Shown here one piece after another: positions 23,219 through 30,987 of a DNA stretch of 64,000 nucleotides. The notes below the pieces were generated by a model. It was not told where the DNA came from and made no database searches. It saw only the letters and a list, made by a program, of their open reading frames with translations. Each line of letters opens with the position of its first letter. The first letter of the stretch is position 1. Source of the stretch: SIG607 sp045533195 (lineage in GTDB: Bacteria; Bacillota; Clostridia; Oscillospirales; Acutalibacteraceae); contig JAZSHI010000032.1 in NCBI GenBank assembly GCA_045533195.1, positions 1-64,000 on the forward strand, read 5' to 3'. The position numbers and the translations under genes were made by a program.

Positions 23219-25148
23219 AAAGTCCAGCAAGTTTTAATTTAAGTGAAGCAAGGTCGGTGGTATCAACGCTTCCGTCTTGGTTAAGGTCAGCACCCAGTTC
23301 GGCTACCCCTGTTAGTTCATTAAGCCCTGCAAGGAAAAGTTTCATTTCCGCAAGGTCGGTTGTATCAACATTACCATCACCATTGCAGTCACCTGTTGTG
23401 TATGCTACATTAACTCCTAAACCCACAATTTTCAATTCGTTATTAAGTCTTACATATATCCTTACATCATGTTCAACAAATTCCGAAGTAGTCACTATAG
23501 TCCATACACTGTTACTAAAGCTAACTTTATCGGGACAGCGTTTCATAATCTCACCTATAAGCAAAAAATATTCATAATGCTTATAAGTATCGGTTTCTTT
23601 ATCATAATTTTTAGATAATGATATATCAAAATCAGACACAGCAAAATATTTTTCAACCATTTCTTCAACAACGTCTGCTTCAAAAACGTCATATTCATTA
23701 GACCACGAAATTATCTTATCGTCATCATGCCACAATGCACCTAAAGAACCTGCAATTTCTATAATTCCGTCAATATTATTAGCGGTAATTTTTCCGTCAA
23801 AATTATCAAACATATAACTAATCTGCGATACTGTATAGATAGGGTTACTATACATATAGTTCATAACTTTAAACCATTCACTTGCAGCAATATGGTTACT
23901 TTTAACATTAACATTTGTTGTATAATCATCTTCGTTATATAGTTCTAATCCAATTGCGAAAGAACTATCATCAGCATATACAGTACCGTAAAACTGTCCT
24001 TTATCAGTATAAAAACAAGTATAGTATTCGCCTTCATCCCCTGGCCAAATATATGCCAAGTCCAGCAACTTCATATCAACGCTCGTATTGTCGGATTTTT
24101 TTGCAGTAATAGTTATTGATTTATCAGAATTTTCTTTAATAGAAATACTTTCTATTAAATTATCACTTACAGTAACAGGAATAGTTAGAGTTGATTGAAA
24201 AAGTTCTATTTCAACTGTATACAAACCAACTTCTTCAAAAGTGCCAGACAAATATAACGTATCATATCGATCAATTTTCTCTGAATAAAAAGTTTTTCTG
24301 TAACCTGAAGTGCAACCTTCGTCAATAACTAAATCCTCATATGTTCCATCGGTAAATTTAATTCTTATAACTGCACCTTTTAAATCAACAGATTCTCCTA
24401 CTATATATTCAGTTTTATCCGGCAGTTTTATCAGTACTAATTCATCTATCGGATTATTTAAAATTCTAACATTGAAAGTATCTGTAACGTTAAAAAGTGA
24501 ACCTGTAACTTTATAAGTATTTCCCACTTTCCAAGGTTCTTCTGCTTGTAACTCTATTGAGTTATTATTAGGCCAATAATAATTGCCTCCATAATAGAAC
24601 ATGTTATCTATCGCTTCTACAAAAGTTCCATCGGTAAGCATTATTTTATATAAGGTGGATGGTACGTCATAATCGCCGTAATAAGAATCAATTCCTTCAT
24701 ATAAAACTTTATCTTCTAAAACAATGCTTTCAACTGGTGGCTTTAAAATTGTAACAGTAAACGTATCGCTAACACCTAAAATTGTTCCTGTAACAGTATA
24801 GCTATTCCCTGCTTTCCAAGGCTCATTATACTGCAACTCGCCGGAATTATCAGAGCTATAATAATATTGACCATCAATTCTCAAGTCACCGTAAGGACAT
24901 TTCTTGATACTGCCATCCTTAAAAGTAACCGTAAATCTTAAATTAGGATAATAGAAGCCCTCAGAAGATTCAATTATTGAAACATCATCAAATTCGACTT
25001 TCAGAACATAACTTTCAGGAGCAAGAACTGTGCCATCAGATGCCCGTGTACAATCTCCGCTTGTTGCCGCAAAAATGTTTAGGGACTGTAGCGGCAGTAC
25101 AACAGTTATTAAAGCAAGGCAAATTATAATTGATAAAATCCTTTTCAT
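23217..25148 (-). CDS. Secreted Ig-like protein with C-terminal dockerin type I
   Basis: The 643-residue exported protein has a signal peptide ending FAA near residue 28. Tandem bacterial Ig-like modules follow. Two share TVTILKPPVESIVLED / NVRILNNPIDELVLI and ELQYNEPWKAGNSYTVTG / ELQAEEPWKVGNTYKVTG, which shows internal duplication. A middle alpha/beta region (about 330-580) has no recognised catalytic motif. The C-terminus (about 583-643) is a dockerin with two calcium loops, DCNGDGNVDTTDLAEMKLFL and DLNQDGSVDTTDLASLKLKL. Dockerins plug into cohesin scaffolds of cellulosomes or surface complexes. No cohesin protein is seen in this window. GGAGG precedes the ATG. Confidence 0.87.
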   Translation of the reverse strand: MKRILSIIICLALITVVLPLQSLNIFAATSGDCTRASDGTVLAPESYVLKVEFDDVSIIESSEGFYYPNLRFTVTFKDGSIKKCPYGDLRIDGQYYYSSDNSGELQYNEPWKAGNSYTVTGTILGVSDTFTVTILKPPVESIVLEDKVLYEGIDSYYGDYDVPSTLYKIMLTDGTFVEAIDNMFYYGGNYYWPNNNSIELQAEEPWKVGNTYKVTGSLFNVTDTFNVRILNNPIDELVLIKLPDKTEYIVGESVDLKGAVIRIKFTDGTYEDLVIDEGCTSGYRKTFYSEKIDRYDTLYLSGTFEEVGLYTVEIELFQSTLTIPVTVSDNLIESISIKENSDKSITITAKKSDNTSVDMKLLDLAYIWPGDEGEYYTCFYTDKGQFYGTVYADDSSFAIGLELYNEDDYTTNVNVKSNHIAASEWFKVMNYMYSNPIYTVSQISYMFDNFDGKITANNIDGIIEIAGSLGALWHDDDKIISWSNEYDVFEADVVEEMVEKYFAVSDFDISLSKNYDKETDTYKHYEYFLLIGEIMKRCPDKVSFSNSVWTIVTTSEFVEHDVRIYVRLNNELKIVGLGVNVAYTTGDCNGDGNVDTTDLAEMKLFLAGLNELTGVAELGADLNQDGSVDTTDLASLKLKLAGL

Positions 25149-25189
25149 CTATATTCCTCCAACTTATAACACAAAATAATTATTTAAAG

Positions 25190-25222
25190 AATCCCACGTA
25201 CAGAAAATGCCGTGGGATTTTT
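25190..25222. terminator. Hairpin after asd
   Basis: A 9-bp stem AATCCCACG/CGTGGGATT with a 12-nt loop lies between asd and the dockerin gene. Its plus-side T-run is better than its minus-side one (CTTTAAAT), so it is only a moderate terminator for the hom-ask-asd operon. Confidence 0.6.
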
Positions 25223-25247
25223 AAGTTAAAATAAATTATTTAATAAG

Positions 25248-26249
25248 TTATTTTATAAGAAGTTCTGCGATTTGAATTGCGTTGGTTGCGGCGCCTTTTC
25301 TTACCTGGTCGCCACAGCACCAGATGTTAAGACCGTTTTCATCAGTAAGGTCAGGACGGATGCGTCCTACAAATACGATATCCTGATCGCTTGTTTCAAG
25401 AGGCATAGGATAAATTTCGTTATCCATATCTTCAACGTATCTACAACCGGGAGCGTTTGCAATAAGCTCTTTAGCCTTTTCTACACCGATAGGCTCTTCG
25501 GTACGAACAAGAACTGAAATAGAGTGAGAACGAAGAACAGGAACTCTTATACAGGTACAGCTAACCTTAAGTTCGGGAATGTGCATAATCTTTGCACCTT
25601 CGTTTTGCATCTTCATTTCTTCGGAAGTATATCCTTCGGCAGTTACACCGCCGATTTTAGGAATTAAGTTATATGCAATCTGATGAGCAAATACGTTATG
25701 CTCTACCTCTTCGCCCTTCATAATAGCTTCAGTCTGATTAAGAAGCTCTACAGGACCGCCTGCACCGGCTCCCGAAACTGCCTGATAGGTACTAGCTATC
25801 ATACTCTTAATTTTACTTGCTTTATTAAGCGCGTTAACTGCGGTTAAAGTGATGATTGTAGAACAGTTAGGGTTAGAAATAATACCGTTATGCTTTTTAA
25901 CGTCTTCAGGGTTGATTTCAGGAACAACAAGAGGAACGTCGTCACACATACGGAATGCGCTGGAATTATCAACCAACACTGCTCCTGCAGCCTTAATGTG
26001 AGGAGCAAGTTCCTTTGCAAGAGCATTACTTGCAGCGCCAAGAACAATATCAACACCATTAAAGGAATCTTTAGTAGCTTCTTCAACCTTATAGATATTG
26101 CCTTTAAATTCTATTTCCTTGCCAACGCTTCTTGCACTTGCTAAAAGCTTAAGGTCAGCTACCGGGAAATCTCTTTCAGCCAAAACCTTTAACATTTCAC
26201 GTCCAACGGCACCTGTAGCGCCAAGTATTGCTAAATTATACTTTTTCAT
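25248..26249 (-). CDS. asd: Aspartate-semialdehyde dehydrogenase
   Basis: Asd reduces aspartyl phosphate to aspartate semialdehyde with NADPH, the branch point to lysine/diaminopimelate and to threonine/methionine. The Rossmann loop GATGAVGRE is at 10-18, and the active-site cysteine lies in ISNPNCSTI at about residue 129. SAFRMCDDVPLVVPEIN and LRSHSISVLVRTEEP are further family blocks. Using ATG 26249 (AAGGAGA just before it) gives 333 residues, the standard length. A 23-residue longer frame overlaps the aspartokinase gene and has no ribosome site. It is third in the operon hom-ask-asd. Confidence 0.96.
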   Translation of the reverse strand: MKKYNLAILGATGAVGREMLKVLAERDFPVADLKLLASARSVGKEIEFKGNIYKVEEATKDSFNGVDIVLGAASNALAKELAPHIKAAGAVLVDNSSAFRMCDDVPLVVPEINPEDVKKHNGIISNPNCSTIITLTAVNALNKASKIKSMIASTYQAVSGAGAGGPVELLNQTEAIMKGEEVEHNVFAHQIAYNLIPKIGGVTAEGYTSEEMKMQNEGAKIMHIPELKVSCTCIRVPVLRSHSISVLVRTEEPIGVEKAKELIANAPGCRYVEDMDNEIYPMPLETSDQDIVFVGRIRPDLTDENGLNIWCCGDQVRKGAATNAIQIAELLIK

Positions 26250-26262
26250 AGGTTTACTCTCC

Positions 26263-27579
26263 TTATTTCTTAACGAAACTGCTGTAAAGTACACGTACAG
26301 CTTTTTCGAAGTCTTCATTACTTACGCCTGCAATAATATTAAGTTCTTCACAGCTTTGTGAAATCATACGAATATTAATTTTGCTTTCTCCTAAGGCTGC
26401 AAAGAGTCTTCCAGACATACCGGGTTTATAAGCCATTTTTCTGCCCACAACAGCAACAATAGCGATATCTTCGGTCACATTAATGCTATCAGGTTTAACA
26501 GATTTCTGTAAATCTCCCATAATCGCATATAAACAATCACTAACAGCCTTTGAAGCAACAACAACCGAAACACTGTCAATTCCCGAAGGAACGTATTCAA
26601 CGCTTACGCCGTATTTTTCGAATACTTCAAGAACCTTACGTAAAAATCCCACCTCGGAAGACATACCACTCTTTGCAACGGTAACGATAGAGAAGTTTTT
26701 CTTACCGGTAATGCCGGTAATAAACTGCTTATCATTTTCATCATCGGGAAACTTTTCCATAATAAGACTTCCTGCATCCTCAGGAGCATTGGTATTACGG
26801 ATATTAAGAGGAATATTTTTCTGTCTTACAGGGAAAATTGTACCCTCGTGAAGCACCTGAGCACCCATATGCGAAAGCTCTCTGAGTTCCTCATAGGTTA
26901 TATATTTGATAGGCTCAGGATTTTCAACTATTCTTGGGTCTGCCATCAAAATACCTGAAACATCAGTCCAGTTTTCATAAACGTCAGCCTCTAATGCGGC
27001 AGCAGCAAGAGCTCCGGTGATATCAGAACCGCCTCTGCTCATTATACGTATAGCGCCATTAGGCATTGTGCCGTAGAAACCGGGGATAACAACCTTTCTG
27101 CCATCAGCCAGTTCACGAAGAAGCTCATAAGACTTCTCGGTATCAATAGTTCCGTCAAGTTTAAAGCGTACCCAACGGGCAGAATCAACAAAATCAAAAC
27201 CGAGATAATCAGCCATAAGACGAGCAGAAAGATATTCACCGCGAGAAACAAGTTCATCCTTACTGATACCTGTTTTAAGCTTTTCAGCAATTTTTTCGAG
27301 TTCGGATTCAATATCGGTTTTAAGACCGCAATCATTACGTATTTCAATATAACGCTTTGCTATCATATCAAACACGCCTTCGCTCGATACGCCGTACTTT
27401 ACGTGAGCATGACAAAGCAAGAGAAGGTCCGTAATTTTATGGTCTTCAGAAAAACGCTTACCAGCCGCAGAAACAACAACTACTCTGCGTGAAGGATCAC
27501 TTTCCACAATTGATTTAACTTTAGCGAACTGATTGGCATCTGCCATTGAAGTACCGCCGAATTTAAGAACTTTTAACAT
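26263..27579 (-). CDS. Aspartate kinase
   Basis: This enzyme phosphorylates aspartate as the first step of the lysine, threonine and methionine pathways. KFGGTSMADANQF at residues 6-18 is the kinase signature. VVVSAAGKRFSEDHKITDLL, SRGEYLSARLMADYLG and RIMSRGGSDITGALAA follow in the usual order. Two C-terminal ACT domains (IVTVAKSGMSSEVGFLRKVL and IAIVAVVGRKMAYKPGMSGR) indicate amino-acid feedback control. The 438-residue length is that of a monofunctional enzyme. Being in one operon with hom and asd suggests that it mainly feeds the threonine/methionine branch. GAGGGG precedes the ATG. Confidence 0.95.
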   Translation of the reverse strand: MLKVLKFGGTSMADANQFAKVKSIVESDPSRRVVVVSAAGKRFSEDHKITDLLLLCHAHVKYGVSSEGVFDMIAKRYIEIRNDCGLKTDIESELEKIAEKLKTGISKDELVSRGEYLSARLMADYLGFDFVDSARWVRFKLDGTIDTEKSYELLRELADGRKVVIPGFYGTMPNGAIRIMSRGGSDITGALAAAALEADVYENWTDVSGILMADPRIVENPEPIKYITYEELRELSHMGAQVLHEGTIFPVRQKNIPLNIRNTNAPEDAGSLIMEKFPDDENDKQFITGITGKKNFSIVTVAKSGMSSEVGFLRKVLEVFEKYGVSVEYVPSGIDSVSVVVASKAVSDCLYAIMGDLQKSVKPDSINVTEDIAIVAVVGRKMAYKPGMSGRLFAALGESKINIRMISQSCEELNIIAGVSNEDFEKAVRVLYSSFVKK

Positions 27580-27591
27580 TTTAATACCCCT

Positions 27592-28737
27592 CTATATTTC
27601 AGTAATACCTGCGATAAAGCAATCCTTACCGTTACTTAGTGCTTCTTTGCAGAACTTGTGCATTTCTTCAACAGAAACCTCTTCAGTAATCATACCTTTA
27701 CCACATTCAGCCTTTGAAAGACCGTTAAACCAATCATTATTATAATCGGTTCTGACATAATATTTGTGAACACAATCGGAATTATTTACAACACATTCGT
27801 TCATAGTATCATTATACGCTTTTTTAACGCCCGTACTAACATCAATACAATCTTCAACTACAGTATATGCAGTAGGATATCTTCCTGCGCCAAAACCATA
27901 AAAACTTTCTCTGCCAACGTGCTCTGCTTCAAAGGTAATAAGATTGAGATTAGAATGAATAGATGCTTCAAGGGCTTTATTACTTACAAAGGTAGGTTCA
28001 ACATAAACAATAAGATGGTCATTTCTATCATAAGCAACGCCCATTAATTTACAGGTGCGCTCCATTTTTTCACATACGGAAATATCAACATCTTTTATAT
28101 AGCGAATACCAGCAACATCAACACTGTTTTTATCAATTGCAACAGAAAAAGCAATATTTGCTGATAAAACAACCTTGCAAAGCGTATCAATGCCGTCAAT
28201 ATCGGCACTTGGATCTCTTTCGGCATATCCTAAATCCTGAGCGGTTTTAAGACACTCGGAAAAATCAGCCTTATCGGTATGCATTGCATCAAGAATAAAG
28301 TTAGAAGTACCATTCATAATACCGCTGACTTCACACACCTTAGCGCAACGTGATACACGTTCAAGGTTTACAAGCCACGGAATACCGCCCCCTACAGCAG
28401 CGGTGTATCTTAAAGCCACTTTATTTTCTTTCGCAAGAGAAGTAAGTTCCTCATAATATGAGCTTAAAAGAAGTTTATTTGCCGTTATAACGTTCTTTCC
28501 CATTTTAAGAGAAGCAGTTATGAATTCATAAGCGGGATGAAGACCACCGATAACCTCAACGACTGTATCAACTGAATCATCATTTAATATTTCGTTAAAA
28601 TCAGTAGTAGAAATTGCAGAAATATCATCGTGCTTTAATATATCAAGCACGTACTTAACTTCAATTTCTTTTCTGTCAGCTAAAATATCATAGACACCTA
28701 CGCCAACAGTTCCAAAACCAAGAATAGCTATATTCAT
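27592..28737 (-). CDS. hom: Homoserine dehydrogenase, short form
   Basis: It reduces aspartate semialdehyde to homoserine with NAD(P)H. The N-terminal dinucleotide fold has LGFGTVGVGVYDIL, and the catalytic part has SGIMNGTSNFILDAM, AERDPSADIDGIDTLCK and the lysine-containing strands around it. At 381 residues it lacks the C-terminal ACT domain found in Bacillus-type Hom (about 430 residues), so threonine feedback would have to act elsewhere, perhaps on the aspartokinase. It is first in the operon, with a promoter about 70 bp upstream. AGAGG precedes the ATG. Confidence 0.93.
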   Translation of the reverse strand: MNIAILGFGTVGVGVYDILADRKEIEVKYVLDILKHDDISAISTTDFNEILNDDSVDTVVEVIGGLHPAYEFITASLKMGKNVITANKLLLSSYYEELTSLAKENKVALRYTAAVGGGIPWLVNLERVSRCAKVCEVSGIMNGTSNFILDAMHTDKADFSECLKTAQDLGYAERDPSADIDGIDTLCKVVLSANIAFSVAIDKNSVDVAGIRYIKDVDISVCEKMERTCKLMGVAYDRNDHLIVYVEPTFVSNKALEASIHSNLNLITFEAEHVGRESFYGFGAGRYPTAYTVVEDCIDVSTGVKKAYNDTMNECVVNNSDCVHKYYVRTDYNNDWFNGLSKAECGKGMITEEVSVEEMHKFCKEALSNGKDCFIAGITEI

Positions 28738-28810
28738 TTTTTACCTCTTTCTGTTTTGTGCGCCACTCGCGTACAACTTTGATAAAACAATTAATAAATC
28801 GATTTAATAT

Positions 28811-28839
28811 AATCTAACATATTTTGTTTTAAAAAGCAA
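28811..28839 (-). promoter_or_regulatory. Candidate sigma-A promoter of hom-ask-asd
   Basis: On the minus strand, TTGCTT (28834-28839) and TAGATT (28811-28816) are 17 nt apart, giving a start near 28804 and a leader of about 67 nt. The boxes are moderate matches. Confidence 0.55.
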
Positions 28840-28953
28840 TATTAAAAATTAAATATCAGCAAAATGCATAAAATTTTTATATTATTTTGGTTTTCTTAAT
28901 GCGAAACACAAACAAAATTGTACGCAACTGGAAGACACTTAATAAATTTTACA

Positions 28954-29061
28954 CTATTTCGCAGTATTTCTGAGTTTATCCAAATATTTTTTAGGAGTAC
29001 AGCCTACTTCTCTTTTAAAGAATCTTATCATATTACAAGCATCAGTATTGTTCAATATTTT
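28954..29061 (-). pseudogene. Remnant of an AraC-family regulator (C-terminal tail only)
   Basis: The minus strand encodes about 35 codons ending at TAG 28954, which read NNTDACNMIRFFKREVGC and then TPKKYLDKLRNTAK. This aligns with the last helix of AraC regulators, where (F)xxxxxFxRxFKkxxGxTPxxYr is the signature. Upstream the frame is closed by a TGA at 29062-29064, and no matching N-terminal part is seen before pepD. It is therefore a decayed gene, not an expressed protein. It may have been the ancestral regulator of this locus. Confidence 0.65.
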
Positions 29062-29099
29062 TCAACAAAAAATCTTTAGGTTGTTTTTTAGTACAGATA

Positions 29100-30512
29100 T
29101 TACAGTTGTTTAAGCAAATTCAAAAGGTAATCGTACACCCTATTAACAGACGCTACAGATAATTTTTCACGAGGGGTATGAATATCTTTCATATCAGGTC
29201 CCATTGACACAGCATCAAGGTCAACAATCTTTTCGCTTAATAACCCACATTCAAGCCCTGCGTGAATTGCAACCACTTCAGGTTCATTACCATACATATC
29301 TTTATATACACGTATCATATTTTCTCTAAGTTTTGATTCTTTTCGATATTCCCAAGCCGGATAATGCCCTTCTGTAAACATCTTGCCGCCAAAAGAATTA
29401 ACGTATGACTCCAAATCATCGAGTAATTTTAACTTATCTGCATTAACACTGCTTCTGACAGCAAAGGAAGCGCTGATATAATTTTTCTCAGTTTTTAGAA
29501 CGCCAAGGTTAAGGCTGGTCTCAACCAGACCTTCAATATCACTACTCCATTTTATAATACCGTTAGGAACGTCTTTTAGGAAATTAATAACGTTTTTGGT
29601 AGATGCCGTGGTCATAGCTAAATGTTGTGTATCTATTTTAAAAACCGATACACAAAGTCCCAAATCTGTATCAACACGATTATTGTCAGCAAATTCAATA
29701 GCCTTACTTTCAAAATTAACATCACTGGCCACTATAATTTGCGAATGAGACGGAATGGCATTGTCTTTTAAGCCGCCGTTAATAGATACGAGACGCACTT
29801 CACTTAAATTGTCCAGTAAATTTGCGGCAACTTTATTAGCATTAAGTCTGCCTTTATGAATTTCTACCCCTGAATGTCCACCTTGTAGTCCTTCAACCAA
29901 AATTTTATAGCACGGCAACTGATTTTCTTCAAACTCGATTGGAACAGTAAGTTCGGCGCGTACTCCGCCTGCACAGCTTACCGTAAATACTCCTTCATCC
30001 TCTGAGTCAATATTTATAAGTCTTTTGCCTTCGAAAAGAGAACCGTCAAGCGCTTGAGCGCCATACATACCCGTTTCTTCATCAACAGTAAAAAGCACCT
30101 CAAGTGCCGGATGAACTATTTCGTCGCTTTCAAGGATAGCCAAAGCCATTGCCACCGCTATTCCATCGTCGCCGCCCAAAGTAGTGCCATTGGCAAAAAC
30201 AAATTCACCGTCGGTATTCACTTCAATGGAGTCATTAATAAAATCAAATTCAATCTCCTGATTCTTCTCACACACCATATCAAGATGTCCTTGAATGATA
30301 ACCGTAGGAGAATCTTCTTTGCCCTTAGTAGCAGGTTTTTTAATAATAATATTTCCTATTTCCTCACGAACGTACTCAAGATTTTGCTCAATAGCAAATT
30401 TCTCACAAAAATCGCTGATTTTTGAAGTATTGCCCGAACCGTGCGGAATCTTACAAATTTCCTCAAAATAATAAAAAACTCTCTCAGGAGTCAGTTTTTC
30501 TAATTTATTCAT
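29100..30512 (-). CDS. pepD: Aminoacyl-histidine dipeptidase (PepD, M20 family)
   Basis: This cytosolic metallopeptidase splits dipeptides such as Xaa-His. The M20 zinc ligands and catalytic residues appear in order: QGHLDMVCEK (His and the neighbouring Asp), GTTLGGDDGIAVA (bridging Asp), TVDEETGMYGA (catalytic Glu and ligand) and LINIDSEDEG. The lid domain follows with GLQGGHSGVEIHKGR, and the last His ligand is near MGPDMKDIHTPREK. Length (470) is normal. AAGGTGA precedes ATG 30512. It stands alone, with no close operon partner. Confidence 0.94.
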   Translation of the reverse strand: MNKLEKLTPERVFYYFEEICKIPHGSGNTSKISDFCEKFAIEQNLEYVREEIGNIIIKKPATKGKEDSPTVIIQGHLDMVCEKNQEIEFDFINDSIEVNTDGEFVFANGTTLGGDDGIAVAMALAILESDEIVHPALEVLFTVDEETGMYGAQALDGSLFEGKRLINIDSEDEGVFTVSCAGGVRAELTVPIEFEENQLPCYKILVEGLQGGHSGVEIHKGRLNANKVAANLLDNLSEVRLVSINGGLKDNAIPSHSQIIVASDVNFESKAIEFADNNRVDTDLGLCVSVFKIDTQHLAMTTASTKNVINFLKDVPNGIIKWSSDIEGLVETSLNLGVLKTEKNYISASFAVRSSVNADKLKLLDDLESYVNSFGGKMFTEGHYPAWEYRKESKLRENMIRVYKDMYGNEPEVVAIHAGLECGLLSEKIVDLDAVSMGPDMKDIHTPREKLSVASVNRVYDYLLNLLKQL

Positions 30513-30574
30513 ATTTTCACCTTATAATTATTTTCTTCTATTATATATCACACATCTAAATTTTTCAAGAAGGA

Positions 30575-30736
30575 ATGATGAATGCACCTACGGTGATGAT
30601 ATACAAGCCTGCATATAATAAAACAACGCTCTTTTCAATGAAATCGCGCTTATCTCCCGACGAAGTCGGATTTCATCACGAAGTGATTTCATCACACACC
30701 AGTGGGATTTATCCCGTCCACAAGGACGGATATAGT
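30575..30736. repeat. Mosaic of small hairpins, probable interspersed repeat
   Basis: About 160 bp consist of short perfect stems with 3-4 nt loops joined by near-identical linkers. The stems are CACC/GGTG (30585-30595), CCGAC/GTCGG (30657-30669), ATCAC/GTGAT (30675-30687) and CCGTCC/GGACGG (30714-30729). The linkers on the minus strand read GATGAAATC or GATAAATC, and a reversed copy GATTTCATTGAAA occurs as well. This looks like the small palindromic repeat families scattered through gut Clostridia genomes. Only one copy is in the window, so the repeat nature is inferred from structure. Confidence 0.5.
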
Positions 30737-30739
30737 TAA

Positions 30740-30781
30740 AAAGAAACAACCTTTGTCCGTTAGACAAAGGTTGTTTCTTTT
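30740..30781. terminator. Strong terminator after tRNA-Leu
   Basis: A 17-bp stem (AAGAAACAACCTTTGTC and its complement) with a 5-nt loop lies 2 bp beyond the tRNA 3' end. A/T-runs on both sides make it bidirectional. Confidence 0.9.
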
Positions 30782-30782
30782 C

Positions 30783-30867
30783 TGGTGCGGATAATGGGAC
30801 TTGAACCCATACGTCGTTCGACACACGCCCCTCAAACGTGCCTGTCTGCCTATTCCAGCACATCCGC
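30783..30867 (-). tRNA. tRNA-Leu (anticodon GAG)
   Basis: This 85-nt class II tRNA has a long variable arm and encoded CCA. The acceptor stem is GCGGATG with its complement at the 3' end, the anticodon loop is TTGAGGG flanked by CACGT/GCGTG, and the T loop is GTTCAAG. Anticodon GAG reads CUC/CUU leucine codons. Confidence 0.95.
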
Positions 30868-30882
30868 ATTTGCGACTTTATT

Positions 30883-30911
30883 ATATTACCATAAGAGGTT
30901 TTGTTTGTCAA
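30883..30911 (-). promoter_or_regulatory. Sigma-A promoter for tRNA-Leu
   Basis: TTGACA (30906-30911) and TAATAT (30883-30888) on the minus strand are 17 nt apart, directly before the tRNA. Confidence 0.85.
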
Positions 30912-30951
30912 CCATAAATTTTGCTTTTTTAAAAATATTTTTAAAATACAG

Positions 30952-30977
30952 AAAACCGTCGGTTTTCCGACGGTTTT
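30952..30977 (-). terminator. Terminator after groEL
   Basis: An 11-bp stem AAAACCGTCGG with its complement and an AAAA loop lies 10 bp beyond the groEL stop. On the minus strand it ends in TTTTCTGTATTTT. Confidence 0.85.
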
Positions 30978-30987
30978 CATACTCAAA

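Larger units (their letters stand above)
28738..29099. other. Gene-free stretch between hom and pepD
   Basis: These 362 bases contain the hom promoter and a broken AraC-type coding remnant, both listed separately. The remainder is AT-rich with no other support for a gene, and no T-box or riboswitch pattern was recognised upstream of hom. Confidence 0.6.
30513..30987. other. Stretch with repeat, tRNA-Leu and terminators between pepD and groEL
   Basis: This 475-bp region has no protein gene. It contains a mosaic hairpin repeat, a strong terminator, tRNA-Leu with its promoter and the groEL terminator, each listed separately. Confidence 0.8.

Noticed and set aside
28738..28810. Possible T-box or amino-acid riboswitch before hom
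   Set aside because: The leader after the predicted start is only about 67 nt, with no T-box sequence (TGGNACC) and no terminator hairpin.
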